Shown: positions 46,801 to 58,613 of the stretch, one piece after another
Layout: every line of letters begins with the position of its first letter
Position numbering within the stretch: position 1 is the stretch's first letter
Assembly: GCF_030253575.1 (NCBI RefSeq)
Contig: NC_080560.1
Span: forward strand, 40,347,001 to 40,411,000
From: Rhododendron vialii
Lineage: Eukaryota; Streptophyta; Magnoliopsida; Ericales; Ericaceae
Length of the DNA: 64,000 nucleotides
Direction: 5' to 3'
Translations under genes and position numbers: made by a program
The notes under the pieces: model-generated
The model's input: the letters and a program-made list of their open reading frames with translations, nothing else
Database searches by the model: none
What the model was told of the DNA's origin: nothing

Positions 46801-49800
46801 AATTCACGGCCCTTGGACAAAGATACTCTTCGAAATTTTATTAGCAGCTCAATGCCCTTTGGTCGGTACTCTTTATTATGGTATTTCCCACCTCAAATTT
46901 GTTATATGTTTGGTTACATGGATCAGCTTATTCGATCTAATGGCTACCTCTTACGTGCTTGTTGGCCTTTATATAGGTACACCCTTGGACCTCAATTATT
47001 CCAATATTTCCGCCATTAAGCTTTATGGCTTTGCTTCATCAGATTTGCCCCCTGCAGACAGAAAACAGCCTGCTTGGAAACCATATATATATAAAGGGAA
47101 GCAGAGAATCATTTTCACTATTCATGAGGCAGTGAATGCTGCAATGTATGACCGAGATGAGATTCCAGATGTCATTTCAATTTCTGGTCAAGTGAATTGT
47201 AGAGCAGAACTAGAAGGTTTGCCGGATGTTTCTTTCCCCATGACTGGGTTGGACACAGCTCGCATAGAGGTTTTATCATTTCATCCTTGCGCTCAAGTTC
47301 CGGAGCAAGGAGTAGATAAGCAGGCTGTGATGTTTACACCACCATTGGGTAACTTTGTGTTGATGCGTTATCAAGCTCTTTGTGGCATTGGTCCTCCAAT
47401 AAAAGGTTTTTACCAGCTGTCAATGGTCTCTGAAAATGAAGGCGCGTTTCTATTTAAGTTGCATCTTATGGAACGTTACAAAGCTCCTCTAACACTAGAG
47501 TTCTGCACCGTGACCATGCCTTTTCCTAGGCGAAGAGTGGTTTCGTTTGATGGGACGCCTTCTGTTGGAACAGTTTCAACAACGGAGCATTCAGTTGAGT
47601 GGAAAATTATAACAAGTGGAAGAGGTATTAGTGGTAAGAGCATTGAAGCAACTTTTCCCGGAACAGTTAAGTTTGCACCATGGCAAACACAAAGATCGAT
47701 ATCCTCTGGGTCAGTCTTGGGAAGTCTTGCTGGTGAAGACAGTGATACAGAACCCGAGGCCACTAATAGTTTGGTGAATGTAGAGGAGTTTTTATTGGAA
47801 AAGATGAATAAGGACCTCCAAGCAGTTGACCTCGAGGAGCCATTTTGCTGGCAGGCCTACGATTATGCTAAAGTACGTCCTAAATCATTTATCTGCTGTT
47901 ATATGTACGATGTAAATCTTTGGAAATAACTCTTTTTTCTTTGTGCTAATATCCTGGAGTTATTTGTTTTATCTGAATATGCCTTGCTGCCGTTTCCTTA
48001 ATGTTTAGTTTAAATATTGTCCCAAGGCCATTCCTAAAATTTATATACATGGGGACTTATGAGAGTAGATGAACTATACTATATGCTAAGCACATATGAC
48101 AAACAGCACTCTCCTCCTTTATTTTTTCCGGGAAAAATTAGAAAATCATTCAAAAATCCACTTCAGCTTCTAATAATCATATCCCCCCTCTTCTGGTTTT
48201 CAACTTAACAGAAAAAAACTTTCAAAGTTCCCTTACATTCAAACTCTCTCTCTCTCTTTATAAAAGTTACCCATTTAGTGTTAATTTGAAAATTACTGAG
48301 AGGTAAACACCACAGCATTTTTACTGTGCATAGCATGGGTCATCTGGAATGAATGCATAATAGAAGAATGGGTTGGGTTGCCGCTCTTGCTCTCTCTTCG
48401 GCTCTTCGTCTAGAAGTACTATTCGATTAGTATCTCGATGACTCAGGCTTATACATCCAGAAAGTACAGTGGCTACATATAGCTATCTGGGGTACTGTGC
48501 TTGTATTGAAGTATGTGGGTGTCAACTTACAGTTGTTCATGCTCCTACAGTTTACCCTTTTACATTGAAGAATTGCTTCTTCTTTTTTTCCATAAACAGT
48601 TCACTTTTCCTGAATACAGGTATCTTTCAAGATCGGGGGGGCATCCTTATCTGGAATCTCCATTGATCCAAAATCTGTAAGTCCTTGAAGCCCGCTTGTA
48701 GATTTTCTACTGTGGTGTTTTGTGTGTCTTGAAGTTTGACCCTCTAGCCCCTCCCCCATTACGCCCATCAGCATAAAAGTGGTAGCTCGTGAAAATATAC
48801 TTCTCTCATAATTCTCATCTTGATTTTTTAATTTTTTTTTAAAAGATCTTCATTCTCTGGTTTGGTATTCTCTGGCTTTAGTACTTATGTGAAGATTAAA
48901 AGAAGGTGAGAATTGAAATAGCCAGCTTCTCTGTATGTTAAGCGCCTGCCTCTTGTTTTTACTATGACAGTCATAATTGTTCTGTCTCCGTGAAGAATTT
49001 GTTTTACTTCTGTGGTTATGACTGTCTTTCATGAAGCGTTTTAGCCAGAGACTGTTTTCAGCAACAGATAAGCTGCAAATGTAGCCTGTGCATTCTGGAG
49101 ACAAATTCCCTTTCACATATTTGGAACGACTGCTTTAATCCTGACTAGCAATACCACTTAACATAAAGTCATAGACTTGTTCTATGAAAATAGTTTGTTG
49201 ACCTGTTAAATACAGAACTTTCCTAGAATTGATACCTGCTTGAGACATAGCACTTGCACATCGTTGCTTTAATTCCCTGTTGGCTGGTTCCATGTTGAAT
49301 ACCTCTTCTAAATGCATCAAAGCTCCGACAAGTAGCTTTACGTCAACATTGCATAGTGGAACTGCTTAATTTGTGTTGGCTTGCAAGCTTTCTTAGCATT
49401 TGTGCTGGATGCAGGTAAGCATCTTTCCAGCTGTAAAAGCACCGGTGGAGTTCTCAATTCAGGTTATCTTTCTCTTCATTTTTGTTTGCTAAGTTTTTCT
49501 CTTCAGTTAATTTTATGGTTGTTTCCCTTATTCCATGTAAGAACACATTGATCTGAAATGGGGAAAAAGAGTGTCTGAAGAGCTCTTATAAAGGAGTTAC
49601 GTTATACACAGTATTGGCCGTTACTGATTTATCGAAATTGGTAGCCCACTATTATCAAGGTCTACAAAGAAACTTGCTTAATTCAATAGCTTGAATTTTC
49701 TGCTTCTCAAATTTGCATAGAGATGTCATTTGGGATGTCATGTATTTGATTACTATTACTATGTTAGTATACAAGCATCTGTGGGTAAAGATCATTTCCA

Positions 49801-50805
49801 ATAAAGGCTACTAAAAAATGCTGATAGGAGCCAAAAAATCACTTCTGAGTATGAAATACATGCTGAACACAGAGATAGGCAGCACACTTTCTGAAATATG
49901 AATGTTTGGATTGAACAAGTTTGACTTCTACTAGGACTGCTTGAGAAACTAGGCTAATGCTGCATATATTATTGGGTTTTGTGATGGGGGTTCTGTTGGG
50001 AAAGCTTCTCCAATTAGAGTTTCAGAATGAAAACAGGTAGTGGGGTTTTCTTTGCTGAATACACGTGGCTAAAATTAGATAACTGCTGAAGCACAATCAA
50101 ATTCGCTTCTGTTGTGAAAAAACTGTGGCCTCATTGATTCAATTGAAGGTCAGTAGGTAGGGGAGGAGTTAAAGTAGATTTAAACAAGTTGTGCAAGTAG
50201 TTCCATTTCTCTCGAAAATCCAAGATTCGAATGCATCCTGATGGGATCGATGATTTTGAAGTGCAAATGCACTTGACATTTACAAGGTGGACACATAGAG
50301 TATAGTGGAAGTTCCTTTGGTATCACTGATTTCTGAGAGCTTGAGAGCTCAATTTCTTGTGAATTCGTTGTGTGTGATTGCTGCTTAACAGAGTGAGGTC
50401 AGTTGCAAAGGAGATGGAAGGCAAACTGATTTTTTAGGATACGTGGAAAAAAATAAAACCAATGTTTATTCATCGAAGATCTCTGTGAGGACAACACTAT
50501 GTGGTTCCTGTATTGAAAACAGATTATGTAGTGATTCCTGCCATACTATATTAGTTTGAAAGGGTGTCTGCCCACATGCACTAAACAGCTGATTTCCATG
50601 AAGTTCATCCAGAAGTAACATTAATGTTACTTATTGTTACCGAATCTCCTTTTGGTTCGCAGATGTTGTAGTGTTCTGTAAAGAGAGTGACAATTGTGGA
50701 TACAATTTTTACTCGTTTTTTTTCTTGCAACAGGTTACCTCTGGGGAATATATATTGTGGAATACATTAGGGAAATGTCCATCTGCTGCCACTACAAAAG
50801 TATAG
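43882..50805 (+). CDS. AP5M: AP-5 complex subunit mu
   Basis: Eight exons: 43882-43949, 44244-44390, 45873-46184, 46584-46861, 46977-47872, 48620-48676, 49415-49462 and 50734-50805. They total 1878 bp and 625 residues, with all junctions GT-AG and in phase. The start MAGGCSIRALWILNN is the family N-terminus (longin-like fold). REGSARGFGIRVAQS and DDPITRHIISL follow, then a Ser/Ala/Pro-rich linker (~residues 200-270). A mu-homology domain (IISISGQVNCRAELEGLPDVSF-like region, cargo-binding) extends to the end, VTSGEYILWNTLGKCPSA. It matches Arabidopsis At2g20790 in order and length. AP-5 acts with SPG11/SPG15 on late endosomes, independent of clathrin. Intron 4 is only 115 bp, and retaining it would shift the frame. 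The last two coding introns are large relative to tiny exons (57 and 48 bp). Confidence 0.95.
49236..49361 (-). pseudogene. Coding-like antisense exon fragment in AP5M intron 6
   Basis: On the minus strand, 126 bp bounded by an AG and a GT can be read as VDVKLLVGALMHLEEV followed by FNMEPANRELKQRCASAMS without stops. Composition and splice-like borders suggest a captured exon. I do not recognise the protein family, and chance cannot be excluded. Confidence 0.3.
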
Positions 50806-51728
50806 GGGTCAAATCGGGATGTCAAGTGATGTGTAAAAATCTTTTGGCAACGATGATGTGTGTTGTCTGATTGACTAAAGCTTTGCAGTTCTCAAACAAA
50901 AAAAATCTTATCAGGGAGGGAGAGAGGGGCACGCCATGCTCGGGGCATCAGTTTGCTTCACTCCAACCATGATTAGCCTCGAGTATTTGTTTTTCATGGG
51001 AACTTGAGGGAAAGATAGGTATTGATGTTGACTTGTGTTTCATGAAAACAAGATTACCGTGATCCATGGGCGTTGCGATTCATGGGTTGAAGATCAGTTT
51101 TGATAAAGCTTGGAGCCACCTAGCAACACGAGGTTGAGCCACACAGGCAAGTCAACATTTCTTTCCACTTATTTGCCCTTATTGTAATGTTATCCATTGG
51201 TATTCATTGTTGTAATTTTGCCATTTGTTTGAGTGATGGTTCCCATGGTAGATAACATTCTTTTTGGTGAAGGAAATATTGTTCGGATTGTTTTCGACAA
51301 AACGTGAACGTAAGACGAAAGAGGAATTCTTGTAATCGTGAAGTCTTTATATCATATTGCTGAGTGTATTCTTCTATGTTTTATGTATTTCTTTTTAATT
51401 GTGGTGCATTCAGTATACACATGCATTAATATTCACTAGCAGTTTCAAAGGGAACTCATGAGAAGCCTTTAGTCCGAGGCAAGGACGGAATCAGGATTTT
51501 ACCCTAGCAGGGGCGAAATGTATACTAAAAAAATTTAGTGGTGGCGAGACTATATAAGTTGGACATAATTTTTTTTTTACAAATAATAATTGCATTTTCT
51601 AAAATTTTTGTCATAGTGGTCGCCGCCACTAGACTCCCTGATCCCATCCTTGGTCCAAGGGTCGCCTCCCACTGCATGCTATCAGTTCGTGTGTTGGATG
51701 TGTCCATACGGTACTTTAGCCCGGCTTT
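50806..51728. other. AP5M 3' flank
   Basis: 3' UTR and intergenic sequence with no supported gene. Confidence 0.45.
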
Positions 51729-51866
51729 AGTTAGACCTGTAATTATTGGATGGTGGAGGTTTGCTCGGTCATTAGTCTCAAGGTTTGGGATTAATCTAGT
51801 TAGACCTGTAATTATTGGATGGTGGAGGTTTGCTCGGTCATTAATCTCAAGGTTTGAGATTAATCA
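51729..51866 (+). repeat. 69-bp tandem duplication
   Basis: Two near-identical units begin AGTTAGACCTGTAATTATTG at 51729 and 51798. Confidence 0.9.
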
Positions 51867-53618
51867 AGGCGTGCGTAAGGTAGTTCGGACACTGAATTAT
51901 AAAAAGGAAAGTTGCACTGTAGAAAAAACGACATATTTAATTGTCCACTACTCATACTTAGTGCATTAAAACGTGCACCATTATCCAATTATTTCCCTGG
52001 ATTATAATAAGATCGTTATGATTATACCCATTGCTACAAACCTTATTTGGAAATCCAAAAGCCAAACACCTTAATCATGTTGCTACCCTATTTGTAAGTT
52101 CATTGGTTAATGGTTGATAAAGATTAGATTTGACACCTAGGCCATAATTTTATTTTATTTTTTTGATCCTACACCTAGGCCATAATAATTGGCTTAGTTT
52201 AAATATAAATATAGTAAATATCAAAGCTTACATTTCCAGAAGTGAGGTATGCATTTCGTAGTCAAAATTGAGTTGTATTATATGACCAACTTGCAGGGTT
52301 TTAGTGGGGATTTTGATGGGAAGGACTACTTTTGGAAGTTAATTGTGTGGGTGGATAGCCAGGATAGGATCGGCCTTGACTTTTCGGGGGTCTAAAGCGA
52401 AGATTTAATGGAATTTTTTTTGTTGAACTGTTAAAGAGGTATCAAAATAGGATGGATTCTAAAATTTATAATTTTTTGGGGCTCTAAAGCGGCCGCATCT
52501 TAAATTTTAGCTTGGACGATCTGGGGTGTATAAACATGCACATTATTATACAATATCTATATACACGCATATACATTGTGAAAGTGTTTAAAAAATTGGA
52601 ATTACTATAGCAATACTCCCCTGTATTTCACGCATAAGACCGAAAGATTTCACAAGAGATCATAACTAATTGATGTTTATAGACCAAATGGCAACTTTTA
52701 TATTCAATCAAAGTGAATGCCAAGCTTCAGATCCCAGCATGCATAAAATCTTGGCATGGCTAATGATTATATATTCTCGAGTTCAATTCTCCGTAGTCGT
52801 TTTGTGGGGGTTAAACATACTACTTTAATAATGCTTGTAACACGCGGTGGAATCCTAGCTTCGACCCTAACTCTTGTAGACAACGACGTGGTGCTGAAGG
52901 ATAGTAAAAAAATGGCCTACCAAATAGGTGGAGTAGCTTCTCCAACTTAAGCATGAAGGTGAAGAGAAAACGTTAGGTGAATGTGGTCAAAGGGATATAT
53001 GCATCACCCCAGCCTCACAAACTTAATTAGTAGTATAATTAATTAGGAGAGCAATCATGTTTTGGCTACAATGAGAATCTAATCTCTTGCATTAGGCACT
53101 AATTACAGACGCATGTGTATGAGTTCCAAGATGCCGACAACACCCCCATTGCTCTCTTTTGGTCCCTCTTCCAAAAGCCTAATCCCACTTCCCTAATGCT
53201 TAATAAAAGTTTAATAAAACAATAAGACAACCTTCATTGCGTTCCATGAGAGAGATTTAGGGCTTCTATAGTCCTAAGGCAGGATTTTAGGAATACAAAA
53301 TATAAAATAAATAAATAAAAAACCCACAAGGATATGCGATTTACGCAATTCAATTAATACCAGATTTACGTAATTCACTTGATACTAGTGTCATTCTCCC
53401 TCTTGTTATCGAATGTGAAATGTGATAATATTGTACACCAAATCGCGCGTTTCACGAATCCCTCTACATAACTTAAAAACTAAAACTATCCTCAAACTAC
53501 TATCCTCAGTATAATGTGCATTGGATGGTATGCCTTAAAACCTCCACCTACGGACATGGCTCCGATTCTTGCTTACAGATTCGGGACATGTACAGTACTA
53601 TTAGACTTCACACTCTAT
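51867..53618. other. Intergenic, AT-rich, no gene seen
   Basis: No protein frame is supported. About 53300-53480 (GATTTACGTAATTCACTTG) may be a degraded LTR-element fragment. Confidence 0.35.
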
Positions 53619-53630
53619 AACAAGGAAGAG

Positions 53631-54019
53631 TCCTGCTACCGGTACAGATTTTTGTGCACAGATTGTGCACAGATTTCATTGTGGGGCCCACCACGGGTCC
53701 CACACAAATCATCCAAGCCGTTCATTAAATGTAAAACATTTTTTCAAGGGTCCCCGTAAAAAATAAGCTCAATCCAATACCTATGGGTGCTTCATCCAAC
53801 CATCTAACTTTTCATTCAGATTTTAGGATAATGAAAAGTTATACGATTGGATCGAGCATCTATAGGTATCGGATTGAGATTATTTTTTACGGGGACCCTT
53901 GAAAAAATATTTTACATTTAATGAACGGCTCGGATGATTTGTGTGGGACCCGGGGTGGGCCCCACAACAAAATCTGTGCACAATCTGTGCACAGATTGTA
54001 TGTGTGTGTAGCATTTCTG
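53631..54019. mobile_element. 389-bp foldback MITE
   Basis: The whole element is an inverted repeat. Arms share TGTGCACAGATTGTGCACAG, GTGGGGCCCACC / GGTGGGCCCCAC, GTAAAACATTTTTTCAAGGG and CCAATACCTAT, and even the centre (CTTTTCATT / AATGAAAAG) pairs. AACAAGGAAGAG occurs on both sides (53619-53630 and 54020-54031) and contains the target duplication. The outer ends include TGCTAC, common in MULE-type MITEs. Confidence 0.85.
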
Positions 54020-54065
54020 AACAAGGAAGAGGGGTATGTGTGTGTGAGAGAGAGAGAGAGCGCGC

Positions 54066-54289
54066 GCGACTGAGATCCCATGTCCGACCCGTCTATCCCA
54101 TCCCTCTAGGCCGTTGATCTCGCAAATCAATGGCTGAGATGGGCCGAGCATGTTTTGCTCCAAAACGACGTCGTTTTGAGAAAAAAAGTGCTCGACCCAT
54201 CTCAGTCATTGATTTACGAGATCAATGACCGAGAGGAATGAGATAGACAAATCGAACAGTGGGAGTCGGACAGGGGATCCGGGTTCGAG
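54066..54289. mobile_element. Foldback element centred on AAAACGACGTCGTTTT
   Basis: Arms pair over ~100 bp each: GTTGATCTCGCAAATCAATG / CATTGATTTACGAGATCAA, GCTGAGATGGGCCGAGCA, and ATGTCCGACCC / GAGTCGGACA. The centre (54162-54177) is a perfect 16-bp palindrome. GA-rich runs lie on both outer sides and may be the target. Confidence 0.75.
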
Positions 54290-54531
54290 AGAGAGAGATG
54301 GGTGTGTGATGTCTTGAGACTTGGAAGGGAAATCTAGGAAGATTTGGCAAGGGGTGGGGTAGGGTGGGGGAGAATGGGTTGTGCGTCAAGGTGTGTAAAA
54401 AGTTGGCCAATAGTAAAAAAAACTTTTCGTCGGAGGGACAGAGTTTGGAGCAGAGGGAACATGATGGCCTCCATGTTTGCATATATCCATGCCTGAAACC
54501 CTTTTGGACATTATCAAAAAAGAACTTCCAA

Positions 54532-54568
<37 letters not shown>

Positions 54569-55104
54569 CGGCATGAGAATCTCTGGAAACTCTCTCCCCA
54601 AACTTCTCTCTCTTTCCCTTTAGGGCCCACTAAGAAGCATTTGCCAAAAGTTAAACAAACCCTTTTTGAGTTTTGTCGTTTTAATAAGTCAAGTTGTTTA
54701 GGACCCAAACACCAGGAATGACACCATGTTCATGTCAGCATTCGTATGTTTGGGAGTCAATTAATTGTTATTAGCACTAATAATTAAGGGCGTATTTTGT
54801 TCGCTGGAATGTTTAGGAGTCAATTAATTGTCATTAGCCATCTTCAAAACAAACAAAAAATTAATAATTGTCATTAGCACTAATAATTAAGGGCGTATTT
54901 TGTTCGCTGGAATGGAGTGGACACAGGGACGGACATGAGATTTCAACGATATTAGAAGGAGTGAAATTAAAGTATATATCTCTTCAAAAAAAAATTAAAG
55001 TATATATATTTCCATGTTTGATGTGCTGAGAATAGTCATTTTCAAATGAGGAGATTTTTATTTTAGTTAAAATAAGGACATTTCCATTTCTTCTATTTTT
55101 CGAC
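54290..55104. other. Intergenic with CT microsatellite and direct repeat
   Basis: This contains (CT)n at 54535-54567. A direct repeat of about 48 bp (CATTAGCACTAATAATTAAG, CGTATTTTGTTCGCTGG) occurs at about 54770-54812 and 54870-54914. No gene. Confidence 0.7.
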
Positions 55105-55355
55105 CGAATTTCGATTATCCAAACCGCTCAATGTGTAAAGAATGTGATTTTAAGGATAACCATGAGAAATCGGCAAAAAAAATGACCGGGAAGGGTTTCA
55201 TCCGAGCAATTTTTGTTTGAACCGTTCGATAAAAAACAAACAAAAATTGCTCGGATGAAGCCCTTCCCGGTCATTTTTTTTGCTGATTTATTGAGGGTAC
55301 CCTTAAAATCACGTTCTGAACAGATTGAGCAGCTCAGATCATCAAAAATTCGATA
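55105..55355. mobile_element. ~250-bp foldback MITE with a near-perfect hairpin
   Basis: The inner arms 55172-55219 and 55237-55284 are about 48 nt with few mismatches (AATGACCGGGAAGG / CCTTCCCGGTCATT, CATCCGAGCAATTTTTGTTTG) around a 17-nt loop. Weaker pairing extends outward (GTGATTTTAAGG / CCTTAAAATCAC, AACCGCTCAAT / ATTGAGCAGCT). Confidence 0.75.
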
Positions 55356-55423
55356 AGTGGGTGTTCAGATTAAGTTCAGGTGGTCCTTACGGGAAGCGGA
55401 CTGCTGCTAAGAAATACTATAAC

Positions 55424-55702
55424 TAGGGGTGTGCAAAAAACCCGCAACCCGACCCGACCCGAAGGGTCTTGGGCCGGGCCGAACATGTGGTTCGGACGGG
55501 TACGGGTTCATTTTCTGTAAAAAAATCAAATTTCGGTTCAGGGTAGTGTGTTTCTTACCCGACCAATTCATATAGATCAATTCGATTTTTATCGGACCCG
55601 ACCTGACCCGATGTAAAAAAATTGGCTCGCGGACGGTTCTTACTACATGTTCGGTTCAGGTTCGAGGTCAAACCCGACCCGCCCGACCCGTGCACACCCC
55701 TA
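55424..55702. mobile_element. 279-bp hAT MITE rich in CCCGA repeats
   Basis: The termini are TAGGGGTGTGCA and TGCACACCCCTA, a perfect inverted pair, with an 8-bp target duplication ACTATAAC at 55416-55423 and 55703-55710. Both arms carry CCCGACCCGACC/GGTTCGGGT motifs. TAGGGGTGTGCA ends are a well-known hAT MITE type in plants. Confidence 0.9.
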
Positions 55703-56423
55703 ACTATAACAATTCTCATTCGTATTTTTAATTTCTTTTCGATATGTTTTACATATTTGTATGCATCAAAGTGGATTTTGGCATGACAATAGTACATTTT
55801 GGAGGGCCAATAGTGATATTGGGGTCACAGCGGTAAATTGAGAGGTGGCGTTAGTAATTTTGGCATTAGCAAATTCAGAGGTGGCATTAGTTGAAACCGA
55901 GCGTAGCCTAAGTTCAACCAATTAGGACCGTAGAACTAACGAACCTAGATTGATGTCTTCGACTCGTTATGCTCAATTGAGATTGAAAATGTTAATGTAA
56001 ACATATCGAGATTGAACGTATTTACGAGCTCATTAATTTATTTTGACTCGGTTCGAGAAAGTTACATTTTGAGACCAATGAAGTACTATACGTATAAATG
56101 AAGTAAAAAATTCTCATTTGTTTACCTCTTGAAAGGAAAATTGAATTCAAAGGGCAAATGAGTTGGTGAAAGACTAGACTAGACTGGCATATATATATCC
56201 AAAGAGGAAAAGAGAGAAGGGATCATAATGCACAGCAGAGAATATAGTAGCAGATTGAGGTCACAAAAGTTGCACAAAAACACATAAAGAAATGATGCAA
56301 TTTGCTGGGAGCAATCGAGAGAGATTCTGGAAGACAGAGAGAGTGAGAGAGAAGCACGAGGGAATGATGTAGCGTGTAAGGTTTCATCCCATCGAGAGAT
56401 TTGGTATGGCAGGGCTCGAGGCA

Positions 56424-56480
56424 GGGAGAGAGAGAGAGAGAGAAGAGAGACAGAGAGAGGAGAGAGAGAGAGAGAGAGGA
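56424..56480 (+). repeat. GA-rich microsatellite
   Basis: Interrupted GA dinucleotide run of about 57 bp. Confidence 0.9.
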
Positions 56481-58576
56481 TTTTTTTATTTGTGTTTTGT
56501 TTGTGGGGGCACCAAAGCAGTGGAAAGATTATTAAGCACTTTTTGGAATTGGAAAACTCCTAAAAATGTCTTCTCTCCTCTAGCAATTAGATCTCTCAAC
56601 AAGCCCACCTACGAGCAATCATTAGTTTGCCCCATCCCACTTCTTAATTACTTTGTTTTTTTTTTTTTTCTTCTTCTACTAATAAAACAACCCATGTATC
56701 CATCTATGTCTACATAATTCGGAACTGATCCAACCGAAGTTTAGGTCAATACACCGTCAACTAAAATTTTCTTTCGTAATTATTTCGTGCGAAGTTTTGT
56801 TTGCGAGGAGACGGCTCAAAGAGATAAACTCGGATCAGTTTGTGTTTGGGCATATGCATAAATATGATGCGGGGAAAAACCCAATAGAAGTGCTTAGGAG
56901 TGATATCATTAGCCATTAACCTATGTCTTAAAACTCATCAAAAAGTTTTGAGTTTCTTTTGATAACTGAACATGGTTATATAGCTAGACTTGGAAGATAG
57001 AGACATGGGTTATTTTTATCTCTACGATGTATGTGTACTTATCCGTAAACGTGAATATGGGTTTTCCTTGTCTCGCCTTTCTAGATTCTAAAGGGCGAAA
57101 CAATGACATTTATTTTACCGCTTACCTCATTCCATTAAGATTCTTATTTTTTAAGTACAATAGTTATTTTCCTTTTTACGAAATGTACCCTCTTACAATA
57201 CTTATTTAGTTAATAGAACACACCCGAACACTTGATTCTGAATCTTTTTATGGACCCTATGGCAAATAGCATAAATCCAAAATAATCCAATACAACCAAA
57301 TAACTAGTCAAATTTTGCAATTATTAGAAATTTCTTCTTCCCATTTTACCTGAAGGCTAGGGATGCACTTTAATTTGTACTTTGAAAATTACAGTACCCT
57401 AGCTGCATATGTAGTTTGGACCCTTGTATCTATCCAAACTTTAAAAATCTTTTTTGTGGTACAAGAGTGGTGGGGACACAATCCATTAGTCCATTTAAAT
57501 TTTGATGTGCGCATGGTACAGTTGCACTCACAATATTATGCACTCTTTTATAGTGCTCTCTCTGCAATCTATATATCTCCCTAAATTTGCACCTCCAACA
57601 AGCTGTTCCAGCATGTTGTCTATGCACATATGGCGGCTAAAGGCACTTGTAACCATTCCAACTCATCCAAATGTCGCCCCGTCGACCACCCGGCCGGGGC
57701 CACGTGTCGAGAAATCAAGTGGATTTTTCCATTGTATAGGACCATGTGTGCCGTGAGGGTAGGGCACATATGGGATGATGTGTAATTTCGTGGGACCAAC
57801 CGTCGGGGGACACGTGGGACCGGTAAGTGGGTCCAATCATAGGAGCATGGGGAGATCATTTGGGTGGGTAGAGAGAGAATGAATGTGAGTTAATTTGGGA
57901 TTAAAAAGGTGTTTAGTCGGCCCAACTTTAGATTAAGGATATAGGGCTATTATAGTGATTCTTTTCTTTGTCCCCCCCTCTACTTACCCAAATAATCTCG
58001 AAAGGTAAATAGTAGTAACACCTTTTGATGTAAAAGTAGGGATTTTGTTAATTAAAAGTCTTTTAATTGTTTTTGAGACTTTTCAAGATAGATTTGGTCC
58101 AATGTATGGTGTATCTTCATCTGTAGAGTTTGAGGTGGTTGACCATTTTTTTTTCAAAAGACTCAAACTTTTCTGCAGTTCTAGCAGTATGTACTGTATA
58201 TTGTATTAGTGGGTGTGGTTTCATCCGGATGAAACCGCACCCGGATGAACCGCATTTGCCTGAACGTCTTGTGACGAAACTAACTCGATAATCTGACCAT
58301 TGATATTTAGTTCATCTCAATTTTCGCGCAAATTATAACCTTGCATGTCAATGAGCCTTACAAGACGAACGGTTTAGATTACCGAGATGAATCCGATGAA
58401 TTTAAGTTCACAACTCAACATCTACAGTGATCCTGCTGACCCTCAAAGTTAGCATGTGTGTTGTCCTTCGTCCGGACCACCCAAAAGTGTTTTGGATGAT
58501 TCGAATAAGGGACAACACCCATGCTGACTCCGGGTGATCATTTTTTGGATTGCAGACAAGTCTAATCTTGAAATTG

Positions 58577-58579
<3 letters not shown>

Positions 58580-58611
<32 letters not shown>
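58580..58611 (+). repeat. (GA)16 microsatellite
   Basis: About 32 bp of uninterrupted AG/GA dinucleotide. Confidence 0.95.

Positions 58612-58613
<2 letters not shown>

Noticed and set aside
46862-46976. Intron 4 of AP5M read as coding
   Set aside because: It reads open for a while, but retention shifts the frame to a stop at 47019 and inserts residues absent from the family.
49415-49462. GTAAGC at 49415 as a splice donor
   Set aside because: In AP5M the AG just before it is the acceptor, and GTAAGC starts exon 7 (VSIFPAVKAPVEFSIQ), which keeps the frame and the family sequence.
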